The notes below the pieces were generated by a model. It was not told where the DNA came from. It saw nothing but the letters and a program-made list of their open reading frames with translations, and did no database searches. 64,000 bases of DNA from assembly GCA_051294375.1 (NCBI GenBank), contig CM119270.1, positions 19,665,741-19,729,740 of the forward strand. The letters run 5' to 3'. Of this stretch, positions 1 through 16,685 are shown piece by piece; the stretch's first letter is position 1, and every line of letters starts with the position of its first letter. The DNA comes from Paraspadella gotoi. Its lineage: Eukaryota; Chaetognatha. The translations under genes were made by a program, and so were the position numbers.

Positions 1-292
1 CACAAAACGGTCCAACAAGCAGTCACAGCCGGTCACAAGCGGTCACACACCAGGTTCACAGAGCAGTCACAAACTTTCGTTGCGACCGAGCTCCCGTGAC
101 CGGTCACACAACGCGGTCCACAAACGGATCGCACCTTTTACAAGTCCTACCAATTCAGAAGCGCGGAAATAAGCGAAGAAATTAATTTCATTTCTTCTTT
201 TTCTTCTTCTTCTTCTTCTTCTTCTTCCTTCTTTCTTCTTCTTCTTCTTCTCTTCTTTCTTTCCTCTCTCCTTTCTCCCATCTCTCCCACCC

Positions 293-363
293 AAAAACTT
301 CCTCCTTTTCTCTATTCAGGGGTCGACTTTCTGGCCGGTTCAAACTTCCGCCATACAACGACC

Positions 364-448
<85 letters not shown>

Positions 449-519
449 CTCTCTTTCTTCCTTCGCCGCTGCCAATTCCGAGGATTCCGAGAGACGCTTA
501 ACGAACCGGAGTTTGTTTA
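293..519. repeat. Tandem-duplicated block, first copy (truncated by a gap)
   Basis: This block repeats at about 1020-1256. Both start with an AAAACTTCCTCC segment, pass through a GTCGACTTTCTGG segment and a long (CT)n tract, and end with the same CGCTGCCAATTCCGAGGATT segment and GGAGTTTGTTTA. A 25-N gap follows at 520-544. The copies differ by small indels and CT-tract length. A CTATTCAG just before the GTCGAC segment could be a splice acceptor, but no coding frame supports it. This may be a gap-flanking assembly duplication. Confidence 0.7.
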
Positions 520-1019
520 NNNNNNNNNNNNNNNNNNNNNNNNNTTGCTCCTTTTGGTTCTCCTGTTCTCCTTCTTCATCTCATTTTGGTTCTCCTGATC
601 TCTCCTTGGTTTCTCCGTTCTTCTTCTTCATCTCATTCTGGTTCTCCTGTTCTTCTCCTTTTGGTTCTCACTGTTCTTCTTTTTCGAATTCGTCATTCTG
701 TTCTCCTTTGTTCTTTTTTTCATTCTTGGATTCTACTGTTCTTCTTCTTTTTTCAGACTCTCATTTTTTTCTCCTTTTTCTATTTTTGGTTTTTTTTCTT
801 CTTCATCTATTCTTTCTTTCCATGTTCTTACTTCTGTTTAATCCTCCTTTCTTCTTTTCTCTCATTTCGTTCTCCTATCTTCTCCTTCGGTTCTCATTTC
901 CTTTTCTTTCTCAACTCTCTCTTTTTCTTCTTCTTTCTCTTCTTCTTCTTCTTCTTCTTCTTCTTCTTCTTCTTTTCTTCTTTCTCTCCTTATCCTCCTC
1001 TTCCTCCCATCCTCCCCCC

Positions 1020-1096
1020 AAAAACTTCCTCCTTTTCTCTATTCAGGGAGTCGACTTTCTGGCGGTTCAAACTTCCGCCATACAACGACTTTTCCA

Positions 1097-1137
<41 letters not shown>

Positions 1138-1256
1138 CTCTCTTCTTCTCTCTCTCTCTTTCTTTCTCTCTTCTCTCGTCTCTTCTCTTTTTCTCTTCGC
1201 CGCTGCCAATTCCGAGGATTCCGAGAGGCTTAACGACACCGGAGTTTGTTTAATTC
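1020..1256. repeat. Tandem-duplicated block, second copy
   Basis: This is the partner of 293-519, with the same order of landmarks and the same end. The 545-1020 stretch between them is a TTCTTC/CTCC-rich pyrimidine strand with no recognisable gene. Confidence 0.7.
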
Positions 1257-2472
1257 GTCACTAAGCGACGAATCAAACGGAAAATAATTCTGGTTTCATT
1301 TCGCATGATGCTCATTGAGGATGCATTGAGGGGGTAATTAGGGTAACGACCGCTCCCCAAAAGAACGTTCCCTCACACCCTTACTCTGGAGTTCACCTAG
1401 GAGAACTTACCTTCCTAACTTTTTTTTTTCTCTTCAGTTCCTTTCGTATTCAAACTTGGACTCGATGAAGTAAAAATCCAACGTGATTCTCCTCTTCTTA
1501 CGATTAATCCTCATTTCGTCCTTACCTTTTTTTTCCTTACCCTCGCTACTCACTCTCTTCGTCTCCACTTCACTTTCTCCCTTTCTCTTTTAACTCACTA
1601 TTTCACCTCACGAAACTCTTACACTCACCGCTACCCACACTATATCCTACATTTTCTCCACATTTTCATCCCAGGACTTTCAAGTTTAATTCATTATGAC
1701 AGAATATGTTAATATATAATTAACATGTCATTGTATTATTTATTATGTAAGTTTTTTTATCAAATAAAAACTATTCTTGTATTTTAGGAATTATTATGTT
1801 TATTTCAATACTTTTCTTTTTTGATTTTTTTTTCGCCCCAGGTCACGCCCCCTAAGGGACTGGGTCACCCAGCCTAGCGAAGGATGCCTCTCCTCTGCAG
1901 GATACCTTGCCTTACTTCCTGCCTCACCCGGCGAGGCCGGCTTCCCTTTCTTCCCCGCGCCCCCCTTTTAACCAATCTCGATGCCCGAGGTCAGAGTGAT
2001 TCCATTCCCATCAAATTTGATGAGCATACGATTCTCTTTGGCGAAGGTGATTGAGAGAGAGAGAGAGAAGAGAGAGAAGAGAGAGAAGGAGAAGAGAGAG
2101 AGAGAGAGAGTAGAGGAGAGAGAGAGACGAGAGAGACAGACAGGAGAGAGGTGATGGTCGGAGGTGAGCGTTGGTTAATCGGCAGGAAGAAAAAAACTAC
2201 GTTCTGTCGATCGAGGGCGAAACAAAAATTCCATGACTTATCTTTATGGCTCTGTTTAGAACTTAACCCGGCGAAAAAATTTCAAGAAAGCTTCTCCTGA
2301 GGTAGAAGTGAAGTTTACCAAAGTCACAGGATGAGAAACTCGGAAATAACAAAGTGACCCGCTTAGGATTTGACTGACGAAATAAAATTTTGCTAATTTC
2401 CAAATAACTTGATACGGTTAATTTCCGTTTTGCCCCAATTTTTCCTTCTTTATCTCTCCTTCTTGTCTCTCT

Positions 2473-2510
<38 letters not shown>

Positions 2511-2525
2511 TCCTCTCCTCCTTTC

Positions 2526-2585
<60 letters not shown>

Positions 2586-4055
2586 CTCTCGCTCCAAATA
2601 ATAATAGTCGTACTTTTCCCCGCGAAATTTTCCTCTCCCCACAGAAATCCTTCGTGAGAGACATCGCGAACATCATTTAACTTCTCGCTAGTCGAAAGTT
2701 TCGGGTCTCTTGAACCTTGTGTGACCCTGTCGTGACAAAATTTACACTAGGTAGGTCTGTAACGGGGTAAGTCCTTTCTTTTTTCACCTCAACAGTGAAA
2801 GAACACCACCCAAAATTGAAAAAAACTTGACTACACGTTGTAATGATTAAATTGGTGTCACTTTACTGCGCAGCCGGAAATCTAAAAATCCCGAGCGACT
2901 ATCCTTTTACTCGGTAAGGAGAAAGAACACGTTCACGTCTTGGATAACCTTCAAACGACGAAGCCCGAATTATAACCAACAACTTCTTCCCATGACTATG
3001 ATCTTTATGCCCCCTAGTTTAGAACTTATCCCGGCAAAAAAAAAATGTAAGAAAATGGTTCTTATAGGTAGCCACGAGTGAAAACTGTTACCAAATCTAT
3101 GCTCACAGGATCCTACTCTTCCCTGCCTATTTTGAGCGTCTGAAAGATCCCTCCCGGACAATGAACATTACACCGAATTGATACACGCCAGCAGATTTAG
3201 GATCCCTTTGGCTGCTGCGAATAAAATTTGTGAATTTACCTTCTTAATTTTTAATTCTTGATACCGGACCCATATAAATATTCCGTTTTTTTCTTTCCTG
3301 TCTCTCCCACACCAATGATTTTTCACTAATATACCTTTCTTTTCTCCTCCTTTCCTTAGTCCTCTTCTTCTCCTCTCTCTCTCCTTTCTTTCTCTCTCCT
3401 CTCCTCTTCTTCTCTCTCCCGGGTGCCCTTAAATCTCTCTTCTCCTTCTCTCTCTCTCTCTAACTTCTGACCTTTTTGGCCGTTTTCTCTCTCTGGCTCG
3501 TCTAACTCATCAATTCAATCGCTGTCCTATCATAACCTTACCATTATCGTTCTTTTTCCGTTCAGCGGAGTAAGTATAATCTACCCCACAGAAAAAATAT
3601 GTGATCCCGTAGCTGCTTGACCGATATCTATTAATTCTGCCTTAAGGGTCGAAAGTTTAACATAGGTGGCTGTGTTAACCTTGAGCAGGGTGCCATCAAT
3701 AAACAATTTAATTTTAGTCTTGGAAGGCTGGGTAAAAGAAGTACCTGGTGAGTGTTTCGGTAAAGTCTTTTGCTATTTAATGTGTAAACTTCAAAGTGGA
3801 CCCAATCCCAGAACAAACGAAATCCATGATAATAGGCTTGACTACACGTTGTTGATACAATTAATTGTATGTCAAACTTTTGAACTTATTGGCAGAAGCT
3901 TTGGATACACCTCTATAACAATTATTATTTGTCACCAGGGGTTTGAACACAAGCTATAATGTTATTAACAAACTATTATCATTAACGAGTATTCCTTTAT
4001 ATATTAATATTTTACTTTATTAACTAATTTTGGTTAACTAATATACATAATATAT
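1251..4055. repeat. Duplicated unit, copy 0, left part
   Basis: The order matches copy 1 from 10453: AATTCGTCACTAAGCGACG, then a TGCATTGAGGGGGT segment, a GGTCACGCCCC segment, a GA tract, and a GGCGAAAAAA/TTCCATGACT segment. Differences are mostly single-base indels plus larger rearrangements. No gene was recognised; open frames here follow the GA/CT repeat. It may be a true tandem duplication or an unresolved haplotype. Confidence 0.75.
2220..3960. repeat. Internal tandem duplication inside copy 0
   Basis: The stretch about 2230-2890 is repeated in degraded form at about 2985-3960. Both run from CCATGACT...CTTTATG through AACTTA-CCCGGC, a GTAGAAGTGAAG-like segment, a CT tract and CTTGACTACACGTTG. 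Copy 1 has a single version (about 11443-12010). The second version is more divergent and its CT tract is shorter. Confidence 0.6.
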
Positions 4056-4079
4056 TAATAATAATACCCCTATCCCGTT

Positions 4080-4440
4080 GTACCCATTCAAGTTCATAAA
4101 GCAATAAACATATCCATATTGCCCGCCCGTTGAACGGCTGAAGATGGACTACCCCCTTAGTAGCCATGGAACGGGTCCTAGCTGGAAACTCAGGCTTGAA
4201 GGGTTGCCACGCCCCCAAGGCGTGCCTTAGGCCTGGAACCAGAAGTCCTCACGCTTCCCGCAGGGCTTATGTGCGTTACAGCTGGGCTTTGAGTGAACCT
4301 TGATAGTGATCATGAGCTGATGGCTTTGATCTTCAATTGAGGCGACCACGGGTTCAGGAACTGAAGGTGTCATGCTATAGGAGGCGCCGGGCTTACCAGT
4401 TGTGAACCTAGGCATCCCAATGCCCCTCTACAATTTCCTC
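4080..4440 (-). repeat. Dispersed repeat family, copy 1 of 3
   Basis: Read on the minus strand, this stretch contains GGGGGCGTGG, then AGGACCCGTTCCATGGCT, then CTTCAGCC. The same order appears on the plus strand at 56608-56700 and, more diverged, at about 54770-54860. It has higher GC than its surroundings. Copies share a core but differ elsewhere, as expected of an old dispersed element. No coding function was seen. Confidence 0.55.
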
Positions 4441-4468
4441 CTGTGGCTCGAAGACTCCCTTAACTATA

Positions 4469-5479
4469 ATATACAGGTATCGGTTTTAAGAACTGGACAT
4501 TAAGGTCCAGGAGGAACTGTAAATCTCCGTGTTTCTGTAAATGCTGGGCAATTCCATGTGCAGACGTTGAAAAATCGAATACGTGGAACGACCGTTAGAC
4601 ATGGAGATGGTTATTCCCCATAAGAGTTTGAGGCCACTTTTAGAAAAAATGACTAATAAATAGTAGGAATGGGTCATTTTTTTTTTTGTATCAAAAGAAT
4701 TAATGGTTGCATACTGTAATTAGAAAAAATATATGGTACCCGGAGTAAAAATACTACAACCTATATATTATGGGAATAAACCGCGGAGGGGTTGCCTAAA
4801 CCAGTCGGTAATTGTAAAACAAAATGATCAAATATCAGAACTTTGTTAATAAACTTGCATTTTTGTCAAATACAAGTAGTCAATATAAATTTATTTATTT
4901 TATACTATGTATTTTCAGTTTTTATTGATAATTTAAAAAAAATTGTATTTCAAAATAATAGCTAACTGATTTACACCATTATATACATTACAATGCTAAG
5001 AATAGAATATTTGTTATCTTTAATCCAAAAATTAATTGTTTTTAACAAAATATAAAAATATGCATTTTTTGAAACAAATGTTTTTTAAAAATAGTTAATG
5101 ATGCTCTCTAACCCAACTGTCCTCGGATGCATCTGATTTACAATATATAATTTTTTTTTTAATACGAACTACATCCATTATGAAATATAAACCCCTTCAA
5201 AACCCTAAAAAAATAACAGAAAATACAAACCCTTAAATTCAAATCTTAAATAAAAACCATTCCCAAACCTGATAATTACATCTCTCATACTTTAATACAT
5301 ATTCAAGGAGAACCATTCAGGGTTTATTGTGGGAAAGTTAGAGATAACTTACGATAAGGACAATGATCCTGCCACAGGAAGGCGAAAAATAGATGGATTG
5401 AAACTATATCGAGCTTTGTAATTGAATAAGTTACTCTTGCTTAATAAGGCGAACAAAGCTAAAATTTTATTTTTAGAGA
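4469..5479 (+). repeat. Left arm of long inverted repeat
   Basis: The reverse complement aligns with 6061-7044 across almost the whole length. Anchors are ATACAGGTATCGG (pairs with 7028-7044), GGTTATTCCC (near 6920), GGTTGCCTAAA (near 6755), AACCCAACTGT (near 6450), CCCCTTCAAAACC (near 6350) and GAAGGCGA (near 6158). The arms are clearly diverged (many substitutions and indels), so this is an old structure and not a recent assembly fold-back. Confidence 0.75.
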
Positions 5480-6060
5480 AACCGAAATTCAGAAATAGCC
5501 AATAAGAGAAGCTTTTTCCCTACACAAAGTTATAATGCGTTTTTCAATTATTGTTGATGATAAGTGGGTTCAAATAACGGAAAAACTTGTTTATAAATAA
5601 ATTCTAAAGTCCTCATACCAAATCGAATCGTCCTGACGCATAATTTTTTTTATATGTTTTATGTTAACCTCCATTTACAAGCCACATTGAATACCGAAAA
5701 TGAATTGAAAGATTTCTTCGTAATAATTGGTAGGCTAAATTTAATAATTTTGGTTTTTCAATCTGTCTCGTTACCCGATAATTCTCGCCGAGCCAAGACC
5801 GCTTTAAAAATCTGATTTTGGAAGAAAAAAACGAGTGTCTCACAATTGACAGATCCACCAGATAAACCACCGAACTTGAACCTATCAGTAATACGCATAA
5901 ACTTTTAAATGCCTTCCCTACCCATTACTCTGCAGCACTAATACTATAAAAATACTAAATGTGTGTACCTGTTAATCCCTTCAATACTTACGACCTCTTC
6001 ACTCACAGGGATGCCCGAAATCCAATTAACTTGAGGTTACACTCTATAATTAAAACACAC

Positions 6061-7044
6061 AGACTCTTAAAAGTTTTACTTTGTTCCCGCCTTTTATGGA
6101 AGGCAAAGAGAGCTTACATTATCAATTACAAGCTGACGTATAGTTCATCTATCCATTATCGCCTTCCTGGTTCTGCGCAGTCATATCCTATCCACTCGAA
6201 AAAGTATATCTCTATACTTTCACACAATAAACCTGATGTTCTCGGGCGGTTGATATGTATTATAGTAGAAGACGATGCGAACAATATCATTTGGAACGGT
6301 TTTTATTAAGTTATGCATATGAAGTTGTGTTTTTCTGGTATTTTTTTTAAGGTTTTGAAGGGGTGATATTTCACATTAATATATAGTCGTATTTAAAAAA
6401 AAATTGACTATATTTGGTTAATCAGTGGCACCGGAAGGAAACAGTTGGGTAAAGGCATAATTACTATTTATTAAAAAAAACATGATTGTTCAAAAACAAA
6501 AAAAATGCAAAATATTTTTTATTAATGTTGCAAAATAATTTTGCGATTTAAAAGAATAACAAATATCTCGCATTTTATTGGCTGCTATCAGAATCCTAGC
6601 CTATTATTTGCAAATAATTTTTTCTTAATTTATCATAGACTAAAAATAACAATATTATCAAAACAAAATAATCATGTGCTACTGCTATGCATTAATGCGT
6701 TAATTTTAACAAAGCATGTTATGTTGATCATTTTGTGTTACTCACTTGTTTAGGCAACCCCCCGGTGTTATAAATAACACCAATAAATTAAAGGTATGTA
6801 CTTTTACCTACCAAATATTTCTACTTTTACAGATATGCAGAATTAATTTTGTCCAAAAATCGCCCATTCAACCTGATTTTTTTTTAAAAGTGGGCTCGAA
6901 ACTCTTCATGGGAATAAACGACCCTCAGGTCTAAACCCGTATTCGATCCTTTCAGCTGATTTCAAGCATTTAGCAAAAATATGTTACAGCCTCCCCTGGA
7001 CGTTTTACCACCGTCTCTTCAAAACGACCCGGATACTGTATATG
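6061..7044 (-). repeat. Right arm of long inverted repeat
   Basis: This is the partner of 4469-5479. Pairing runs to the outer end next to the insertion boundary. The inner end pairs TTTGTTCCCGCCTT (about 6080) with AAGGCGAACAAAG (about 5447). The spacer 5480-6060 shows no convincing pairing and no recognisable gene. Confidence 0.75.
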
Positions 7045-10452
<3,408 letters not shown>

Positions 10453-11278
10453 AATTCGTCACTAAGCGACGAATCAACGGAAATAAATTCTGGTTTCATT
10501 TCGCTGATGACTCATTGAGGATGCATTGAGGGGGTCATTAGGGTAACGACCGCTCCCCAAAAGAACGTTACCCTCACACCCTTACTCGTTGGAGTTCACC
10601 TAGAGAACTTACCTTCCCTAACTTTCCCTTTTTTCTCTCTTCAGTTCCTTTCGTATTCAAACGTTGGACTCGATGAAGTAAAAATCCAACGTGGATTCTC
10701 CTCTTCTTACGATTAATCCTCATTTCGTCCTTACCTTTTTTTTCCTTACCCTCGCTACTCACTCTCTTCGTCTCACTTCACTTTCTCTCCTTTCTCTTTT
10801 AACTCAATTTTTCTCTCTCACTGAAACTCTTATTTTCACTTAGATCTTCACTCCCTACCCACAACTATACTACATTTTCTCCACATTTTTTACCCCGAAT
10901 CCATTAAGTCTTTACAGCTTGACAAAAATTATAATACCGTACAATTATTTAATATATACATGGCATTGTATTAATTTATTATGTAAGTTTTTTTATCAAA
11001 TAAAAAACTATTCTTGTATTTTAGGAATTATTATGTTTATTTCAATATTTTTCTTTTTTGGATTTTTTTTTCGCCCCAGGTCACGCCCCTAAGGGACTGG
11101 GTCACACCAGCCTAGCGAAGGATGCCTTTTCCTCTGCAGGACCTTGCCTTACTCCTGCCTCACCCGGCCGCTTCCTCTCCCCGCCCCCCTTTTAAACCAA
11201 TCTCGATGCCCGGGTCAGAGTCGATTCCAATTCCCATCAAATTTGGATGAGCATACGATTCTCTTTTGTCGAAAGGTG

Positions 11279-11310
<32 letters not shown>

Positions 11311-11666
11311 GAGAGGAGAGAGAGAGAGAGAGAGAGTAGAGAGAGAGAGAGAGAGAGAAGAGAGACAGAGAGAGGTGAGGTCGGTGGGTGGTTAATCGGC
11401 AGGGAAGAAAAACACGTTCGTCGATCGAGGCGAAAAAAAATTCCATGACTAATCTTTATGTCTGTTTCGAACTTACCCGGCGAAAAAAATGTTAAGAACT
11501 GTCCTTGAGGTAGAAGTGAAGTTACCAAAGTCACAGGATGAGAAACTCGGAATAACAAAGTGATCCCGGTAGGATTTGACTACGAATAAAATTTTGCAAT
11601 TTCCAAATACTTGATACGTTAATCCGTTTTGCCTCCAATTTTTTTCCTTCTTTCTCCTCCTTTCTT

Positions 11667-11789
<123 letters not shown>

Positions 11790-12106
11790 CCAAATAATAA
11801 ATATCGTCTTTTCAGCGAAATTTCCCCCACAGAAATTTGAGAGGCGAATCATAATTCTGCAGTCGAGAGTTGGGGTTGAACCTCGAGTCGGGCACAAAGG
11901 AAATAGGTAAGGTTGGAGTGGGTAAGTTCTTTTTCACTCAAAGGAAAGAAAAAATAGAAAACTTGACTACACGTGTTGATAAATTTGTTGTCACTTTACT
12001 TGGCAGCGGAAATTTAAATTTGTACAGAGAAAATATATGTTATTACCTTACGTTTACATAATTTTAAATTTACTTATTAACTTAATTTTTAACACTTAAC
12101 TAAAGA

Positions 12107-12128
12107 TAATATATATATATATATATAT
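12107..12128. other. (AT)n run corresponding to the unoccupied site of the 3 kb insertion
   Basis: Copy 1 has only a short TA/AT dinucleotide run where copy 0 carries the 4055-7037 insertion. TA-rich targets suit many cut-and-paste elements, but target-site duplications cannot be read because of the repeat. Confidence 0.5.
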
Positions 12129-12241
12129 GAAATGTAAAATACACAACAACAACGACGACGAGGACTCGCGAATTGGCGCTCATATTTCATGGGGCGAGGT
12201 GCCACTGCGAAGTGCGTATGATTGGAAGAGAGAGTGAGAGA

Positions 12242-12288
<47 letters not shown>

Positions 12289-13039
12289 CGAGTCCGCGCC
12301 TGTCAGTTTTGTCTCACCTTCTTCCTATCGCGGTAGTGAAATATGCGAGTCGGTCTGTCTGTCTAGTTTCATTTCAGTCCGTTCATCCATCCGTCCATCT
12401 TGCTCCTTTCCCTCTCCCATTATCTCTGACTCCCGTCGAGCGAGTCATTCACGAGTCCAACGGATTTTGGTTTGAAATAAAACGATTGAAAAACGAGTCA
12501 ATTTCTTTTTGACGAAATTCATTAGGCCAAAGAAAGGATGAAGGCCACTCATATATCAAAAGAGGACAAAAGTATGGTGCAAGTGGCCAAAAATATGGTA
12601 CAAGAGGCGAAAGAGATAATATATTGATAAATTGATGGAAACCAAAAAAATGCTGGAAGAGGCCATTCAGATAGATTAATGGGCCAAACAAAGACTACTA
12701 AGCCTTAGAAAAATTCAAAGGTTTTAATTGAGACCAAAAAAAAACATTTAGAGAAACCATTTTAAAAGTTTGAGTGATATAACTGATGTCATCCAATAAA
12801 TATCACCTCTATCTACATTCTACAATGTTTCGAAACAAACTGACATAAGGACTGACTTACGAATCCACCAGGAAAAAAACTCGACTTAAAGATGAGAGAA
12901 AAAATAAAAATTGTCAGATACCATTGACTTGAGCAACGAAAGGGTAAATCATCAAAGCGACGTCGGTGGCGTCCGAAAGAACTAAACGAACAAATGAGCA
13001 TCGCGAACAAAAGACCTTCCAGTTCCAGTTGAACCAGAA

Positions 13040-13071
<32 letters not shown>

Positions 13072-13104
13072 NNNNNNNNNNNNNNNNNNNNNNNNNTCTC
13101 TCTC

Positions 13105-13156
<52 letters not shown>

Positions 13157-13329
13157 TCTCTCTCTCTCTCTCACACACACGCGCGCCATTTTAATTCTGC
13201 AAAAAAAGTCTTATCGCTTTTTTCATCCTTTGTTTCCCCGCCTTTTTTTCTCTCCCCCATCGAGAGAAACGGATTCCACTGATGGATGATAATTTCAGTT
13301 CCATTCGATTCGCGCTGACATCAGACGAG

Positions 13330-13330
<1 letters not shown>

Positions 13331-13420
<90 letters not shown>

Positions 13421-13432
13421 TCTCTCTCTCTT
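13331..13432. repeat. (CT)n microsatellite of about 100 bp
   Basis: A CT run after a GACATCAGACGAGACC segment. The same place in copy 2 is a 141-N gap (27833-27973), so that gap very probably holds a CT tract. Confidence 0.95.
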
Positions 13433-13751
13433 CTCTGCTGTTTCTCTTCTTGCTTTTCTTCTTTCTCACCTTTGTAGTTTTTTTTTGTTTGTAAATTTTT
13501 CATTACTGTCTATTTTTCTGTCGTTTTCTCGCCTTCTCTATCTATTTTTTTTTAATTTCCTGTCTACTTCTGTCCTCTTAGTGTATTATTTTTTAAGTAA
13601 CCTTGTCTATCCGTCTGTTAGTTGCTTTCTTAGTATTTATTTTTATTTATCTTTATGTATTTTTTTCCTTTTTATGATTTCCTCTCACTCTTTCCTCTCT
13701 TGCTTTTTCTCTTCTTTTCTTTCTGTCTCTCTCTCCCTCCCCCTTTCTTAC

Positions 13752-13786
<35 letters not shown>

Positions 13787-14206
13787 CTCTCTCTCTCTCT
13801 CTCTCTCTCTCTTGATTGACAATATCACCCATCTCGCTATTGCGGCTCGCGATTGTTCGAGTGACGTTAATCAATGTCCGCCTAATGGCGCCTCTATGGA
13901 AAAGCCAGCGGGAAAATGACGGCGAAGAAAGGTTTTTTTATGTAATGATTATGAATCTCGCTGTCGGAGCCCTGCTATATTTAAATGTTTTGAATTACGT
14001 TGGTAAAACTTAAACTAAAGCTAAAACTAAATACGGTGCAACTTGAAGAACGAAAAAATAAAAATTCTTGTTGAAAACTTATATTAAATATTACAAATAA
14101 TCATAATTAAATTGAGAAAAAAGAATTCAGTATGCTTAATTTAAAGTTCATGCTCGATGAACGGAAAGCATTGTTATTGACCTCGTTCTTCCTCTCTCTC
14201 TCTCTT

Positions 14207-14244
<38 letters not shown>

Positions 14245-15261
14245 TTCTCTCTTCTCTCTCTCTCATCGGTTACAATAATCAAAAATGTTAATGATCCTTT
14301 CTTTTCCTTGGATTAACCGTCGCGAGGGGAAGACGCGTTTCCATGGAAACAGCAGCGAGAGGATTGAAAACAATTTTATTTTTTTTTGGTTTTTAATCAA
14401 TGATGTTCGGCCTCGATCATGATTATCTCTCTCCGGCTTCGTTTTTTTTTTTTTTTTATTAATTTCATTATTATCTATTTAGAGATAAGGACTCCTTGAC
14501 GAAGAGGCGGTTTGCTTTTTTTTTTTAATGCGTCACGCATCCGTGTAAGAAATACTTCTTTGGCGAATCGATAGGTTAATTTTTAATAATGAATACAACG
14601 ATTATTTATATATTATAAAAAATAATTAAAACTATTTCGGATTTTAAGATTAATGATTTTAAAAATTAACGGTTATTAGACAACTGCTTATATAAAATAA
14701 ATGGATTGGGCGTTGCATTATCTGGGACAAGAAGAGACACTCGTTCGTCTTTTCTCATTATCGATTAATTTCTCCTGTGGTAAAGAGGACGGTTGTTTTT
14801 TTAAGGACGAGAATGAATAAAAAATTAGGAATGAAATGAAGAGAAAATTGAAGAAGGAAAATGAATAATTCACGACGTTTGATTATGTTATAGATGAAAT
14901 AATAGTAGTGGTTAAATAGATACATACTTTATTTATAATCATGTTTCAAAAATTTGGCAGAGTAGAACTAAATAAAAAACAAATTGTTTTATCAAATCGT
15001 CACTAGAAAAAAAATTATCTTCAAATGACGTCATTATAAAATGAAAAAGATAAACCTCATCAGTGACAAGACTATCACAAGAAATTGAGAAATATCGTAC
15101 AACCGATAAAAAAAACCCGGCCGAAGATAGAAACGTTTTTTCTGATCAGAATCGAAAAACTCAATTCCCGGACACTTGGTCAACCATTTTGTTATGACGG
15201 CTTTTCTTCAGCCCATCTTCTCTCTCTCTCTCTCTCTCTTCTCTCTCTTCTCTCTCTCTCT

Positions 15262-15301
<40 letters not shown>

Positions 15302-15713
15302 CTTATATGTCCAGCTTTCGTCTGGTTTCTTGCTCTTGTTTCTAGGCATTTGTGTTGTGTTTCTTTCTTTTTTTTTCTCTCTTCTTACATTTTTCGTCGC
15401 TTTCTCCTTTGTTTTCATTCCTCTCCGACTTTCTTCGTCTCCTACTTTAATTTTCATGTCTTCTCTTTTTCTCATCTCTGCATCATCTTTCCTCGTCGCG
15501 CATCAATACGACGAGAGAAAATCGAAAAAGGAAACTAAAAAAGAAAAATTAAATAAACCAACTAACAATATTTTTATATTTCTTTTGTGTTCCAATTTTG
15601 TTTGTTTTTTTTATAAAATTTTATTTGTCTTGATTTTACGATTATTCTGTTGCTCCGAAAAATACGACAGCAAAACTTAAAACAAAATCCAGAATATCTC
15701 TTAAAAATTCTTT

Positions 15714-15714
<1 letters not shown>

Positions 15715-15808
<94 letters not shown>
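15715..15808. repeat. (CT)n microsatellite
   Basis: A CT tract between TCTTAAAAATTC and CGTTCCCTAG. It is shorter in copy 2 (30274-30333), so it is length-variable between copies. Confidence 0.95.
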
Positions 15809-15810
<2 letters not shown>

Positions 15811-16685
15811 TCCCTAGTTTTCCATTTTCAAATTGAGAAGGATTGAACCCAATTTTTTTATTTTTTTGATGGAACCGAGAGAGGAAGAATTTCCACAACG
15901 AATCTGAGAAGATTGATTCTGCCAAAAAAAAAAAAAAATATTTAGATGAATTGTCTGTATCTCTTCTGCTCTGTTCTTCTGCTCTCTCTTCCGTCTGCTC
16001 TGTTTTATTTTTGACCATTATTTTTTAATGTTCTGCACTTTGCACACTTCTCTTTTCTTACAGTAAACGGTTGTGCTTCTGTTTACAAAGTCCTCGCTGT
16101 ACTTACATCTTCGTAAGTGGTTATCGTATCTTTCGGCCTTCGAAACTTCCACTTTTTTTTTGGTTTCCTTTGACAACGAATCGATTTTCGTTTTTTAGTG
16201 AAAAGGAAAACGTTGAATTTTTTTTTGGAAAAAGTGAATTTTTTTAATTTTTTTAAAATTAAAAAGATAATAATGATCGAAATGGAGACTAAATTTGTTT
16301 GTTTTTTTTCTGCATTTTTTTTTTTGTTCGGAAAATTTGTATTGAAAAAAAATTAGGACAAAAACGATTTTTCTTATTGTTTTTAAAATTTTATGGTTTT
16401 CTATTCCGTGTTTTGATTTCTGATTTTTCTTGATTTTATTATTATTTTTTACTATTCATTTATCATTTAGTTATTTCTATTTATCAGTATTATATTTATA
16501 ACATAAAGAATTGCAAGATTACTTGTTACTAATTAAGAATAAATAAAAACTAAATTAAAAGAATATAAAAGTTAAATATATTTTCTACAAAGTATTTGAA
16601 ATAAATTAATTATTTCATTAATTCATATTCAATTATAAAGTATTTAATTATTAATAATGTATTTAATTTCATCCTCTTATTTCAG

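Larger units (their letters stand above)
4055..7037. mobile_element. Insertion of about 3 kb with very long inverted arms, absent from copy 1
   Basis: Aligning copy 0 to copy 1, the left flank ends in a TTAACTAATATACATAATATA-like stretch (copy 1: TTAACTAAAGATAATATATA, about 12097). The right flank resumes in ATATGAAA near 7040 (copy 1: ATATGAAATG, about 12125). Copy 1 has only an (AT)n run there. The insert is AT-rich and contains a dispersed repeat at its left edge, then two inverted arms (4469-5479 and 6061-7044) around a spacer of about 580 bp. No transposase was recognised. The structure resembles a foldback or long-TIR DNA element, or two inverted copies of one repeat; the family is not identified. 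Confidence 0.6.

Noticed and set aside
5664-5870. Possible transposase fragment in the spacer of the long inverted repeat (minus strand)
   Set aside because: Only 68 codons, with no catalytic motif or recognisable domain.
10504-10530. CTGATGA word, possible hammerhead
   Set aside because: No stem II followed by GAAA downstream.
15040-15063. Minus-strand CTGATGA word, possible hammerhead
   Set aside because: No stem II hairpin and no GAAA in the expected place.
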